Positions 9,352 to 17,133 of a stretch of 64,000 nucleotides of DNA are shown piece by piece (the first letter of the stretch is position 1; every line of letters begins with the position of its first letter). Below the pieces are notes generated by a model. That model was not told where the DNA came from, made no database searches, and saw only the letters and a list, made by a program, of their open reading frames with translations. This stretch comes from DASRIA01 sp035650255 (GTDB taxonomy: Bacteria; Actinomycetota; Thermoleophilia; Solirubrobacterales; JBBDJG01), in assembly GCA_035650255.1 (NCBI GenBank), contig DASRIA010000057.1, forward strand, positions 1-64,000. Direction: 5' to 3'. Made by a program: the position numbers and the translations under genes.

Positions 9352-9840
9352 ATGCTCACATCCCGGTACATAGGCCCAGAATCGCGCGTGGATCCACGGA
9401 TGGGACACCAGCGATCTTCAAACCTGCAGCGGCTCCTGGCCCGCACGTTCAAGGCTGACCGCCAGGCCCCGGGCGAGGCGCGCAATGCGCTGCGGGCGCT
9501 GAACGGCTCCCTCGACCACGAGCTGGCGGAGGACGTCCGGCTGCTCGTCTCGGAGCTGGTCACCAACAGCCTGCGGCACACCGGGTCCGCCGACATCGTG
9601 CTCGAGGTATGGCGCTCGGACGAGGTCGTGCGGGTCGCCGTGTCCGACCAGGGCGCCGGATTCGACCTCGCGGGCCGCCCCCAGCCGGGCGACGCCTCCG
9701 GGTGGGGCCTCTTCATGGTCGATCGCCTCGCGGACCGGTGGGGCGTCGATACCAGCGGCGACACGTCCGTCTGGTTCGAGCTCATTCGCCCGGTCGCCGG
9801 CGGCCGCGAGCGCCGCGACTTCTTCGAGCCCTCGCTCTAG
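9352..9840 (+). CDS. RsbW-like anti-sigma factor / HATPase_c_2 protein
   Basis: A 162-residue single-domain GHKL ATPase of the anti-sigma regulatory factor type. The N box is visible as LVSELVTNSLRHT, the G1 box as VSDQGAGFD and the G2 region as GWGLFMVDRLADRW. Such proteins bind and phosphorylate STAS antagonists and hold alternative sigma factors in check. No sigma factor lies next to it; a STAS protein is 7 kb away. ATG 9352 has a GAGG only one base upstream, so ATG 9400 (146 residues) is also possible. Confidence 0.82.
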   Translation: MLTSRYIGPESRVDPRMGHQRSSNLQRLLARTFKADRQAPGEARNALRALNGSLDHELAEDVRLLVSELVTNSLRHTGSADIVLEVWRSDEVVRVAVSDQGAGFDLAGRPQPGDASGWGLFMVDRLADRWGVDTSGDTSVWFELIRPVAGGRERRDFFEPSL

Positions 9841-9878
9841 CCACCCCGCGACGCATATGTGAGCCTGCCCCCGCCGTC

Positions 9879-9917
9879 GTGATGGGTAGGTATCGCGGGA
9901 GGAAACAAACCCATCAC
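9879..9917. terminator. Weak hairpin between convergent genes
   Basis: A 9-bp inverted repeat (GTGATGGGT at 9879-9887, ACCCATCAC at 9909-9917) with a 21-nt loop lies between the anti-sigma gene and the convergent HD-GYP gene. The loop is long and there is no T tract, so the terminator call is tentative. Confidence 0.35.
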
Positions 9918-9975
9918 GGTGATGAGGGGTGGCGCACGGGTTGGTGACACCGCGCGCGGCGGCCGGGCGGCCGCG

Positions 9976-11070
9976 CTACGCGACGACGACGGGTGGCTCG
10001 GTAGTGATCAGAGACGGCGTGTGCCGGTCCCTGATCTCCAGCAGCTCGTCGACGTTCTCGAAGAACAGGTCCACCAGCCGCGGGTCGAAGTGCTTGCCGC
10101 GCTCCTCGCGCATGATGCGCATCGTCTCGTCGAGCGAGAACGCCTTGCGGTAGGGCCGGTCGCTGGTCAGCGCGTCGAACACGTCCGCGACCGCGGCGAC
10201 CTGGCCTTCCATCGGGATCGCGCTGCCTGACAGGCGGCGGGGATAGCCCGTGCCGTCCCACTTCTCGTGGTGCGTGAGGGCGATCGTGGCGCCCAGCTCG
10301 AGCAGGGCGCTGCCGGAGCCGGCCAGTATCTGGTAGCCGATCCAGGTGTGGCGCTCCATCTCGGCCCGCTCCTCTGCGTCGAGGGCGCCGGGGCGCAGCA
10401 GCAGGTTGTCGGGGAGGGCGACCTTGCCGACGTCGTGCATCGGGCTCGCGATCCTGATCGACTCGTAGTCGAGGCCGAGCTTCCCGGCGAGCAGCGCGGA
10501 ATATGCGCTCATCCGCTCGGTGTGCCCGCCCGTCTCCTCGTCGCGATACTCGACGGCGCGCGACAGGCGCCGCACGGTCTCCTCGCGGGAGAGCTTGAGG
10601 CGGGTGGCCGAGCGCTCCAGGGCGTTCGTGCGCGCGCGGACGATCTGCTCGAGCGTCTCGCGATGCGCGCGGTTCTCCAGCTCGAGCTTGCGGCGCTGCA
10701 GGGCGTTGTGCACCGCCAGCAGGACCTGGTTGGCAGTGAACGGCTTGATCACGTAGCTGTAGGTGCCCAGCTCGATGGCGCGGTCCGCCAGCTCGGGCTC
10801 GTCGAGGTTCAGCACCATCACGGTCGCCGTGCGGGGGGACTCGGCGAGGATGAACTCCAGCAGGGCGAGCCCGGCGTGATCGGGCAGGTCGGCGTCCGCG
10901 ACCACCAGCTCGAAGTCCTCGGCGGCGCACAGCACACGGGCGGAGTGCGCGTCCTGCGCGACCTCACACCGGAACCCGGCAGTCTCCAGCACTTCGAGCA
11001 GCTCGGCCTGAGCGCCCGGCTCGCCGTCGACTATCAGTACTCGTTCGTCGTCTCCGCGTAGTGGCGTCAT
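9976..11070 (-). CDS. Response regulator with HD-GYP phosphodiesterase output (RpfG-like)
   Basis: A 364-residue protein. An N-terminal receiver domain (~8-125) carries an acceptor Asp59 and the conserved lysine in YVIKPF (Lys109). A coiled linker (~126-165) leads to an HD-GYP domain (~165-355) with HD at 212-213, HHEKWDGTGYP around 267-277 and the downstream DVFDALTSDRPYR. This architecture hydrolyses cyclic di-GMP when the receiver is phosphorylated. No cognate kinase is adjacent. It is the second HD-GYP protein in the window, but unlike the one at 4567-6192 it has no cyclase half. A hydrolase gene lies 139 bp upstream on the same strand. Confidence 0.88.
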   Translation of the reverse strand: MTPLRGDDERVLIVDGEPGAQAELLEVLETAGFRCEVAQDAHSARVLCAAEDFELVVADADLPDHAGLALLEFILAESPRTATVMVLNLDEPELADRAIELGTYSYVIKPFTANQVLLAVHNALQRRKLELENRAHRETLEQIVRARTNALERSATRLKLSREETVRRLSRAVEYRDEETGGHTERMSAYSALLAGKLGLDYESIRIASPMHDVGKVALPDNLLLRPGALDAEERAEMERHTWIGYQILAGSGSALLELGATIALTHHEKWDGTGYPRRLSGSAIPMEGQVAAVADVFDALTSDRPYRKAFSLDETMRIMREERGKHFDPRLVDLFFENVDELLEIRDRHTPSLITTEPPVVVA

Positions 11071-11209
11071 CTAGGGGTTGGTCGGCAGGGTGGGGGCGGC
11101 CCTGGATCGGCCCATCGGCCGAGGTCCGAGCGGACAGGGAGGTCCCAGTTCGGGGCACTACGGATATCGGCAGCCCGCTTGCAGGGCTAAAGGGCCTTCT
11201 ACTCGTGCA

Positions 11210-11989
11210 TCAGGCGGCTGCCGCGCGAGGGCGCGAAGCGCGCCGCAGGCGCGTCTGCGGCCGGGGCGCGTGCAGCTCGGAGTCGAGCTGCTCGTACACG
11301 GCCGCGTTGACGGCCATGCCGCAATGGGTGGATCGCACCTCGACCTGTGCCGCGTGCGGATCGAGGCACACCGGCCAGTCGACGATGCCGTCCCGCCGGG
11401 AATAGATCGAGACGAACCGCACGCCCTTCGGCACCGGGGCGGCGAGGTCCTGGGCGAACTGCTTGCAGCAGCCGCCGTTGCGGCAGCGATGCGTGGCGAA
11501 ACCGGGAACACCCAGCGCCCCGAGGCCCGCGATCGCCGCGCCCTGCAGCCACACGATCGGGTGCACGGCGAACGGGTTGAGGTGCGGTGAGCCAAGCGTG
11601 ACCACTGCGCCGACGAGGTCGGGCCGCCGCACGGCAAGCACGCGTGCGAACAGCCCGCCGCGGCTCTGGCCGATCACGACCGCGGGCTCGCCCTCCTGCT
11701 CGACCCATGCCTCGAGCCGCTGCTCGACTCGCTGCATCGCGGCCGCCGAGCAATCGACGTTCAGGCGGATGCCCGAGGTGTGCGTGCGGTGTCCGCACCT
11801 GCGCAGCCACGCCGCCAGCGTGCCGAGCTGCGCGTCCCCGGTGAGGAAGCCGGGGACCAGCAGCACGGGCAGCGAGCGCGGCGCGGGCGGCGGGTCGCGG
11901 AAGACGCCGCTGCGCAAGAGCGACGCCAGCTCGACTCCGAGCAGGCCCTCCCGCCAGATGGGCGTCAGCGGCACGGAGCCGATCTTCAA
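11210..11989 (-). CDS. Alpha/beta hydrolase (lipase/esterase-like)
   Basis: A 259-residue hydrolase. The oxyanion region reads LLVPGFLTG (~43-51) and the nucleophile elbow GQSRGG places Ser109. Later candidates for Asp and His are SRRDGIVD and the C-terminal STHCG. The overall pattern resembles triacylglycerol lipases/PGAP1-like esterases. No signal peptide is evident, so it may be cytoplasmic. The start is TTG at 11989 with a GAGG-type site about 8 nt upstream. It lies 25 nt downstream of the helical protein gene ending at 12015, so the two are probably co-transcribed. The C-terminus is an Arg/Ala-rich tail. Confidence 0.75.
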   Translation of the reverse strand: MKIGSVPLTPIWREGLLGVELASLLRSGVFRDPPPAPRSLPVLLVPGFLTGDAQLGTLAAWLRRCGHRTHTSGIRLNVDCSAAAMQRVEQRLEAWVEQEGEPAVVIGQSRGGLFARVLAVRRPDLVGAVVTLGSPHLNPFAVHPIVWLQGAAIAGLGALGVPGFATHRCRNGGCCKQFAQDLAAPVPKGVRFVSIYSRRDGIVDWPVCLDPHAAQVEVRSTHCGMAVNAAVYEQLDSELHAPRPQTRLRRASRPRAAAA

Positions 11990-12014
11990 GCGCGCCGCCT
12001 CACGTCGGGTCCCC

Positions 12015-12503
12015 TCATGCAGTCTCGTGCGGGTCTTCGCGCCCGGCCAGCGTGAGGGTTGCCTGCCGGGTGTCCTTGACGTGGCGCTGCTGGATCGGCA
12101 TGACGGCGTCGACCAGCTCCTTCACCTGGGCGTTACGGGCCTTCTTGTTGAGCTGAGCCACGATCTCCACGTGCGCCAGTTCTCCCGCCTCGGCCATGTT
12201 GAGGAACTCGAACCCGTCCAGGTCGTCCGCTCCGTTGCCGAGGTACGCCTGCATCATGTCTTGTGCCTCGGACTTAGTCTCCTTGGCCTGCTTCTGGATG
12301 GCCGTCTTCTTGCCCTCGAAGCCCTCTGCAACCTGCTTGCAGCGCTGCTCGGTCTCCTTGGCCTCATCCCGCATCCGCTCCAGCGTGGCCTGGATCTGCT
12401 CGTCGTCGACGAGCTTGCGGACCTTCGTGGTGGCCTCCTGAGCCGCCTGCGCGAGACCCATCACCTCACCCACCTTGCTCTCCAGCTGTGTCAGCTCTGC
12501 CAT
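12015..12503 (-). CDS. Helical, ferritin-like hypothetical protein
   Basis: A 162-residue protein that I do not recognise as a named family. It is highly charged and predicted almost fully helical, with coiled-coil heptads in residues ~1-85 and a second helical half (~95-150) containing EFLNMAEAGELAHVEIV. That half looks like one helix pair of a four-helix bundle. The ATG at 12503 has GGGAGGG well placed upstream. It is soluble, with no signal or membrane segment. It probably heads a two-gene operon with the alpha/beta hydrolase. Stress-related storage or DNA-protecting roles are guesses only. Confidence 0.65.
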   Translation of the reverse strand: MAELTQLESKVGEVMGLAQAAQEATTKVRKLVDDEQIQATLERMRDEAKETEQRCKQVAEGFEGKKTAIQKQAKETKSEAQDMMQAYLGNGADDLDGFEFLNMAEAGELAHVEIVAQLNKKARNAQVKELVDAVMPIQQRHVKDTRQATLTLAGREDPHETA

Positions 12504-12607
12504 TTGCGTCCCTCCCTTTGGTCGACTGCTCCAGGACCCGTGCTTTCCCCTGCATTCAGGCCCGCAAACTCGGGCGGTCCGACCGCGGACCGGCCTACGA
12601 TCGCCGC

Positions 12608-12691
12608 GTGCGGGTCGTGTTCATCACGTACCTGGTCGTGATCGTCTCGGGCATCACGTTCTTCACCGTGGTCGGCCTCACGCATCACTGA
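12608..12691 (+). CDS. 27-residue single-membrane-span peptide
   Basis: A short frame starting GTG at 12608 encodes a peptide that is almost entirely one hydrophobic helix (Val/Ile/Phe/Thr rich) ending in THH. It stops 3 nt before the DUF6766 gene and is read on the same strand. There is no strong Shine-Dalgarno. The tight spacing and the clean membrane-helix composition are the evidence. It may be a small partner of the DUF6766 membrane protein or a leader peptide for it. Confidence 0.5.
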   Translation: MRVVFITYLVVIVSGITFFTVVGLTHH

Positions 12692-12694
12692 CGC

Positions 12695-13384
12695 GTGCGC
12701 TTCCTGAAGCAAAACGGCCTGTCGATCGGGTTCGGGCTGCTGTTCCTGGTGGCGCTCGGCCTGCAGGCGATCGCCGGCTACAACGAGTTCAACAACGACG
12801 CGGTCGCGCACGCCCAGCTGGCGAACGAGCAGGCGGACACGATCTCGTTCGGCCGCTACCTGACGTCGTCCCACTTCGGCCAGGCGGTGATGGAGAACTG
12901 GCAGTCGGAGTACCTCCAGTTCTCCCTGTACATCGTCGGGACGATCTGGCTGCTGCAGCGCGGCTCGCCCGAGTCGAAGGAGCTGGGCAAGGCCGGGCTG
13001 GAGTCGGACCGCGAGCAGCAGCTGGGCGAGCACGCCGGCCCCGGCTCGCCGCGGTGGGCCCGCGCCGGCGGCCTGCGAACCTGGCTGTATTCGCACTCCC
13101 TGCTGATCGTGATGGGCACGATCTTCCTCGGTTCGTGGTTCGCCCACTCGGTCACCGGCTGGTCGGAATACAACGCCGGCCAGGTCGAGCACGAGCAGCC
13201 GGAGCTGTCGTGGGCGCAGTACCTCGGCAGCGCCGACTTCTGGCAGACGACGCTCCAGAACTGGCAGTCCGAGTTCCTCGCAGTCGGCTCGATGGTGATC
13301 CTGTCGGTCTACCTGCGCCAGCGCGGCTCGCCGGAATCCAAGCCCGTCGGCGCGCCCCACGACGCCACGGGCGTCGAGGGCTAG
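12695..13384 (+). CDS. DUF6766 family membrane protein
   Basis: A 229-residue integral membrane protein with an internal duplication. Each half has a membrane helix, a polar loop, the motif NWQSE (68-72 and 189-193) and a second helix ending in QRGSPESK (88-95 and 209-216), spaced 121 residues apart. That gives about four membrane spans. The function of DUF6766 is not known. GTG at 12695 follows the stop of the 27-residue peptide by 3 nt, so translation may be coupled. A bidirectional hairpin follows the stop. Confidence 0.82.
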   Translation: MRFLKQNGLSIGFGLLFLVALGLQAIAGYNEFNNDAVAHAQLANEQADTISFGRYLTSSHFGQAVMENWQSEYLQFSLYIVGTIWLLQRGSPESKELGKAGLESDREQQLGEHAGPGSPRWARAGGLRTWLYSHSLLIVMGTIFLGSWFAHSVTGWSEYNAGQVEHEQPELSWAQYLGSADFWQTTLQNWQSEFLAVGSMVILSVYLRQRGSPESKPVGAPHDATGVEG

Positions 13385-13404
13385 GCCGGGCGCAAGCCCC
13401 GGTG

Positions 13405-13425
13405 GTAGGCCGGATTTCGGCCTAC
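13405..13425. terminator. Bidirectional terminator hairpin
   Basis: An 8-bp perfect stem (GTAGGCCG at 13405-13412, CGGCCTAC at 13418-13425) with a 5-nt loop. It sits between convergent genes, and its right arm contains the stop codon of the minus-strand gene ending at 13422. Confidence 0.6.
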
Positions 13426-13928
13426 GTGAGCGCCTCTTTCGCCGACTGCATTCTGAGATCCGCGAGCGTGCGGCGCTGGTCGCGCGCGCGGACGAACAGG
13501 TCGCCCAGGTTCACGCCGGACAGGCGCGGGTCCTGGCCGAAGTTCTCCTGGAGCACCTGCCACAGCATCTGCTTGCCGGTGACGCCCAGCAACAGGCTCT
13601 CGAGCTCGATGAAGCGGCTCAGCGGCGAGTAGCCGAGCACCTGGCCGTTCAGCTTCAGGCGCCCCACCTTCTCGAACGTCCATGCGCCGGCCTGCTTGAT
13701 GCGGTCCTCCTCGACCCCGAACCGGGCCATCACGTCTCGCAGGGAGGCGATGTCCTCCTCGATCTGCCCCGCCACGTCCGCCAGCGGGAGGCCATAGTCC
13801 GTGCCCTTGTTGCTGTGCGCGAGGCGGCGCGCCAGCTCGATCCCGCCGGCTGCCCCGGCGAGGTGGTCGTTCAGGTAGATGGACAGCCGAGTGTGCGCGT
13901 CGGCTCCTCGCAGTGCGGGCAGTTTCAA
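13422..13928 (-). CDS. Conserved helical protein coupled to LigD
   Basis: A 168-residue helical protein of unknown function. The start is TTG at 13928 with AAGGAG about 5 nt upstream. The TTG overlaps the TGA of ligD (TTGA), so translation is coupled. The longer open frame upstream is only the shadow of ligD. Recognisable blocks are YLNDHLAGA near the N-terminus, GLPLADVAGQIEED, and GYSPLSRFIELESLLLG in the second half. The pattern suggests a four-helix bundle with conserved His/Asp/Glu positions, perhaps metal binding. Because it is coupled to a DNA repair ligase, a role in end joining or stress repair is possible but unproven. Confidence 0.7.
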   Translation of the reverse strand: MKLPALRGADAHTRLSIYLNDHLAGAAGGIELARRLAHSNKGTDYGLPLADVAGQIEEDIASLRDVMARFGVEEDRIKQAGAWTFEKVGRLKLNGQVLGYSPLSRFIELESLLLGVTGKQMLWQVLQENFGQDPRLSGVNLGDLFVRARDQRRTLADLRMQSAKEALT

Positions 13929-16378
13929 CGTTGCTCCTTTCCGAACTGAGGCAGTTCCTGCTTGAGGGTGAGCACGGGGGCGAACAGGTCGCCGTCGCGC
14001 TCCACGCGGTCGAGCACGGCGTCGTATTCGAATGTCATGCGCTTCACGCTGCGACCCTTCGCCGCCTCGGCCACCTCGTCCCACGTCACCGGGGTCGACA
14101 CGGTCGGGCGCTCCCTGGCACGCAGCGAGTACACGTTGGCAGTCGTCTTGTGCTCGTCGTTCTGGCTCCAGTCGATGAGCACCTTGCCGCCTCGCAGTGA
14201 CTTGGTCATGCGCGAGACGATCTGCTTGGGGTGCTGCTTCTCCAGCAGCTCCGCGACGGCGCGCGCGAACGGCTTCGTGTCGGCGTACGTCACCGGGACG
14301 TTCAGGGGCACGTACACCTGCAGGCCCTTGGACCCGGACGTCTTCGCGAACGACTGCAGGCCGAGCTGCTCGAACATGTCGCGCAGCATAAGGCCGACGC
14401 GGCAGCAGGCGAGGACGTTCGCGGGCGGCCCGGGGTCGAGGTCGAACACCATCATGGTGGGACGGTTCACGTCCTGTGCCAGGGCCAGCGAGGTGTGCAG
14501 CTCGATGTCGGCGAGGTTTGCCAGCCACACCAGCGTGGGCACGTCGCCGGCCAGGCAGAAGTCGATGTTGCGCTTGTTGTGCCGGCTCCAGACCGCCGCC
14601 GTCTGGACCCAGTCGGGCCGGTGCGACGGGCACTGCTTCTCGTAGAAGAACTGGCCCTCGACGCCGTCGGGGTAGCGCTTCAGGGTCAGCGGCCGGTCAT
14701 GCAGGTGCGGCAGCAGGACGGGGGCGATGCGCACGTAGTAGTCGATCAGGTCGCGCTTCGTGAACCCGGTCTTCGGATACATCACCTTGTCCAGGTTCGT
14801 GAGCCGCAAGCGCCGGCCCGCGACCGTCACCTCGACGGCCTTGCGCCCGAGCTCCTTCACCGGACCGAGGGTGGCGCTCGGCTCGCCGCTGTCCTCGACC
14901 GCTTCTTCGACGGGGTCCGGCTCCGCCGCGCCCACCGGGTCGAGCACGATCGACTCGGGCTCTTCGTCGACCAGGCCCTTGTAGGAGGGATGGCGCAGCA
15001 CACCGTCGTTGGTCCACTCGGTGAACTCGATCTCGGCGACCAGCTGCGGCTCGACGTACGTCGCGCCGCGCGGCCCCCGCTTGCCCTCGAACGGGGCGCG
15101 CTGCCGCGCCAGCGCGGCGAGCCGGCGCTCGAGCCGGCTGCGCTCCTGCGCGTCGAAGCCGGTGCCGACGCGCCCGGCATACCGGAAATGACCCTCCGGG
15201 TCGAAATAGCCCGCGAGCAGTGCGCCCAGCCGGTCGGCGCGTTCCTTCTCCGGCAGCCAGCCGCCGATCACCAGCCGCGCGCGCCGCTTGTTCTTGACCT
15301 TGATCCAGTACGGGGTCCGGCGCCCGGGCGAGTAGGTGCTGTCGAGCTTCTTCGCCACGACGCCCTCGAGCCCCCTGGCCGCGGTCTCCTCGGCGAGGGC
15401 CTCGCCCGCGCCCCGGTGATAGCGCGGCGTCTTCCAGTTGGGCCCCTCGAGCTCCAGCGACTCGAGCAGCTCGCGCCGCTCCGCGTACGGGCGTCCCATC
15501 ACGGAATGGCCCTCCAGGTACAGGATGTCGAACAGCATGTAGTGCGCGGGGATCTCCTTCGCGCGGCGTTTGATGTCCGCCTCCCGAGTGAGGTGCATGC
15601 GGTGCTGGAGGAGCCCGAAGCTGGGCCTTCCCTGCTCGTCGAACGCGACGATCTCGCCGTCCAGGATCGTGTCGCGTGAGCCGAGCTGGCGGCCGAGCCG
15701 GCGCAGCTCCGGGTACTGGGCGGTGATGTCGTTCAGGTTGCGGCTCTCGATGTGAAACCGCCCCGGCTCGTAATAGGACAGGGCCCGGATCCCGTCCCAC
15801 TTGATCTCGAAGCCGTAATCGCGCGCCCTGGCCGGGAGGGTCCCGAGCTTCGCGAGCATGGGCACGAGGTGTGCCGGCATCGGCTCGCGGTCGGGATCCG
15901 CGGGCGGATCCATCCGGTGGATCATCCAGTCCTTCGCCGACCGGGTCTGGAACAGCACGTACTTGCCGCTCAGGCGGTCGCCGTGGAAACGGACGATCAC
16001 CTCCTTCGGCTTCCACTTCTCGAGCTCGTACGTGCCGGTGTCCCACAGCTTCACGGTGCCTGCGCCGTATCCCTCCGGGATCACTCCCTCGAAATCGATG
16101 TAGTCGAGCGGGTGGTCCTCGACGTGCACCGCCAGGCGGTTCTCCTGCGGCGACATCGGGATCCCGTTCGGGATCGCCCACGACACGAGCACCCCGTCGC
16201 GCTCCAGGCGCAGGTCCCAGTGCAGCCGGGTGGCGTCGTGCTCCTGCACGACGAAGCGGCCGTCGTGCTTGGGCTTCGGCTTGGGCTTGCGCTTCGCCCC
16301 GCGGCCGCCGCTCGGCTCCGGCGTGCGGCGGAAGTCGCGCTTCGCCTTGTAGCGGTCGAGCTTGGCCTTGGCGGGCAT
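13925..16378 (-). CDS. ligD: Multifunctional NHEJ DNA ligase LigD (PE-LIG-POL)
   Basis: An 817-residue end-joining enzyme. The domain order is 3'-phosphoesterase (~40-160, motif HDATRLHWDLRL), ATP-dependent ligase (~170-490, motif EIKWDGIRA with adenylated Lys193) and primase-type polymerase (~530-810, acidic motif DLDPG). Bacterial LigD with Ku seals double-strand breaks, mostly in stationary phase or spores. The N-terminus is a Lys-rich tail. ATG 16378 is chosen because it begins the conserved basic tail; longer starts at 16390 and 16414 exist and none has a good Shine-Dalgarno. No ku gene is visible in this window. The downstream helical protein is translationally coupled. Confidence 0.92.
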   Translation of the reverse strand: MPAKAKLDRYKAKRDFRRTPEPSGGRGAKRKPKPKPKHDGRFVVQEHDATRLHWDLRLERDGVLVSWAIPNGIPMSPQENRLAVHVEDHPLDYIDFEGVIPEGYGAGTVKLWDTGTYELEKWKPKEVIVRFHGDRLSGKYVLFQTRSAKDWMIHRMDPPADPDREPMPAHLVPMLAKLGTLPARARDYGFEIKWDGIRALSYYEPGRFHIESRNLNDITAQYPELRRLGRQLGSRDTILDGEIVAFDEQGRPSFGLLQHRMHLTREADIKRRAKEIPAHYMLFDILYLEGHSVMGRPYAERRELLESLELEGPNWKTPRYHRGAGEALAEETAARGLEGVVAKKLDSTYSPGRRTPYWIKVKNKRRARLVIGGWLPEKERADRLGALLAGYFDPEGHFRYAGRVGTGFDAQERSRLERRLAALARQRAPFEGKRGPRGATYVEPQLVAEIEFTEWTNDGVLRHPSYKGLVDEEPESIVLDPVGAAEPDPVEEAVEDSGEPSATLGPVKELGRKAVEVTVAGRRLRLTNLDKVMYPKTGFTKRDLIDYYVRIAPVLLPHLHDRPLTLKRYPDGVEGQFFYEKQCPSHRPDWVQTAAVWSRHNKRNIDFCLAGDVPTLVWLANLADIELHTSLALAQDVNRPTMMVFDLDPGPPANVLACCRVGLMLRDMFEQLGLQSFAKTSGSKGLQVYVPLNVPVTYADTKPFARAVAELLEKQHPKQIVSRMTKSLRGGKVLIDWSQNDEHKTTANVYSLRARERPTVSTPVTWDEVAEAAKGRSVKRMTFEYDAVLDRVERDGDLFAPVLTLKQELPQFGKEQR

Positions 16379-16476
16379 GGCGGGAAGTATGGCCACCCCG
16401 GGCGCCCGGCACACACCCCGGTCAGCGTTACGCCTCCCTGCGTTTCGGCCGCTCCGGGCGGGGATAAGGGGCGGAC

Positions 16477-16605
16477 ATGGTCTTCATGTCCAAGCGGCCG
16501 GGGGAGCGCACCCGCGTGCGCTTCATGCCCGGGTGCCTGATCTGGTCCCTGCTCCTGTCGGTCGGGCTGACCATCCTGCTGAACGTGCTGATCCGCCTGC
16601 TCTGA
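16477..16605 (+). CDS. 42-residue single-span membrane protein
   Basis: A short gene starting ATG at 16477, preceded by AAGGGG. The peptide has a basic N-terminus (three Arg, one Lys in the first 15 residues), then PGC and one long Leu/Ile/Val helix ending in an Arg-Leu-Leu tail, so it should insert with the N-terminus in the cytoplasm. It is read divergently from ligD. I do not know its function. Its composition and the Shine-Dalgarno make it more than a chance frame. Confidence 0.55.
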   Translation: MVFMSKRPGERTRVRFMPGCLIWSLLLSVGLTILLNVLIRLL

Positions 16606-16761
16606 AAACCGGTATCGGGGCCGGCAAAGGGTGATACTTTCTTTGGACGGGACGCCGTCGCTCGTTGTGGGCGTGGGCGGACTTCTAAAAGGCTCGGCTG
16701 GACACCGGTGCTCCTCGGCACAGGTGGACTGTCGCGAATCGCGCCGACAAGGGAGTCCCAC

Positions 16762-17133
16762 GTGCAGTACCACGAGACGCAAACCCGCCAGCTTCGGATA
16801 GCAGCCGCGCGCGCCGGCGCAGCTGCCCGGCTGGATCTCTCGGGAGAGATGGACATCGCCTGCGAAGACGCGTTCGCAGCTGCGGTCGAAGACTCTCTGG
16901 CCGAGGCCACCGCCGAGCTGGTGGTGGACCTCAGCGAGCTCTCGTTCATCGACTCGTCCGGCATCAGGATGCTGGTCGAGCTCTGGAAGCGCGCCCGCAA
17001 GTGCGGCCTCGACCTCTCGGTCGTCCAGGGCGCGGGGCAGGTCAGAAGGACCATGGAGGTCGCGGGCGTCGACCGCATTCTGCCGATCCTCGACCGCGGG
17101 TCCTCGCGACTCGAAGCGGCGCCGGGACGATGA
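16762..17133 (+). CDS. STAS-domain anti-anti-sigma factor
   Basis: A 123-residue STAS protein. The conserved strand-turn LSELSFIDSSGIRMLVEL contains the phosphorylatable serine (Ser65 or Ser66). Such proteins bind RsbW-type kinases when unphosphorylated and release sigma factors. GTG at 16762 is preferred because AAGGGAG lies 7 nt upstream; the frame continues 18 codons further upstream without a good site. The stop overlaps the start of the Crp-like gene (ATGA), so the two form an operon. Confidence 0.85.
   Translation: MQYHETQTRQLRIAAARAGAAARLDLSGEMDIACEDAFAAAVEDSLAEATAELVVDLSELSFIDSSGIRMLVELWKRARKCGLDLSVVQGAGQVRRTMEVAGVDRILPILDRGSSRLEAAPGR

Noticed and set aside
9879..9924. c-di-GMP riboswitch near the HD-GYP gene
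   Set aside because: The inverted repeat is downstream of, not before, the HD-GYP gene, and it lacks conserved aptamer features. A weak terminator explains it better.
12475..13632. A 385-codon plus-strand frame covering the DUF6766 region
   Set aside because: It overlaps both DUF6766 and the minus-strand helical protein and has no recognisable segment.
13929..14633. Upstream extension of the helical protein gene inside ligD
   Set aside because: This part is antiparallel-free shadow in another frame of ligD. The TTG at 13928 with AAGGAG fits and gives TTGA coupling.
14231..15679. A 482-codon plus-strand frame opposite ligD
   Set aside because: LigD motifs on the minus strand explain the region; this frame is low-complexity Arg/Val/Leu.
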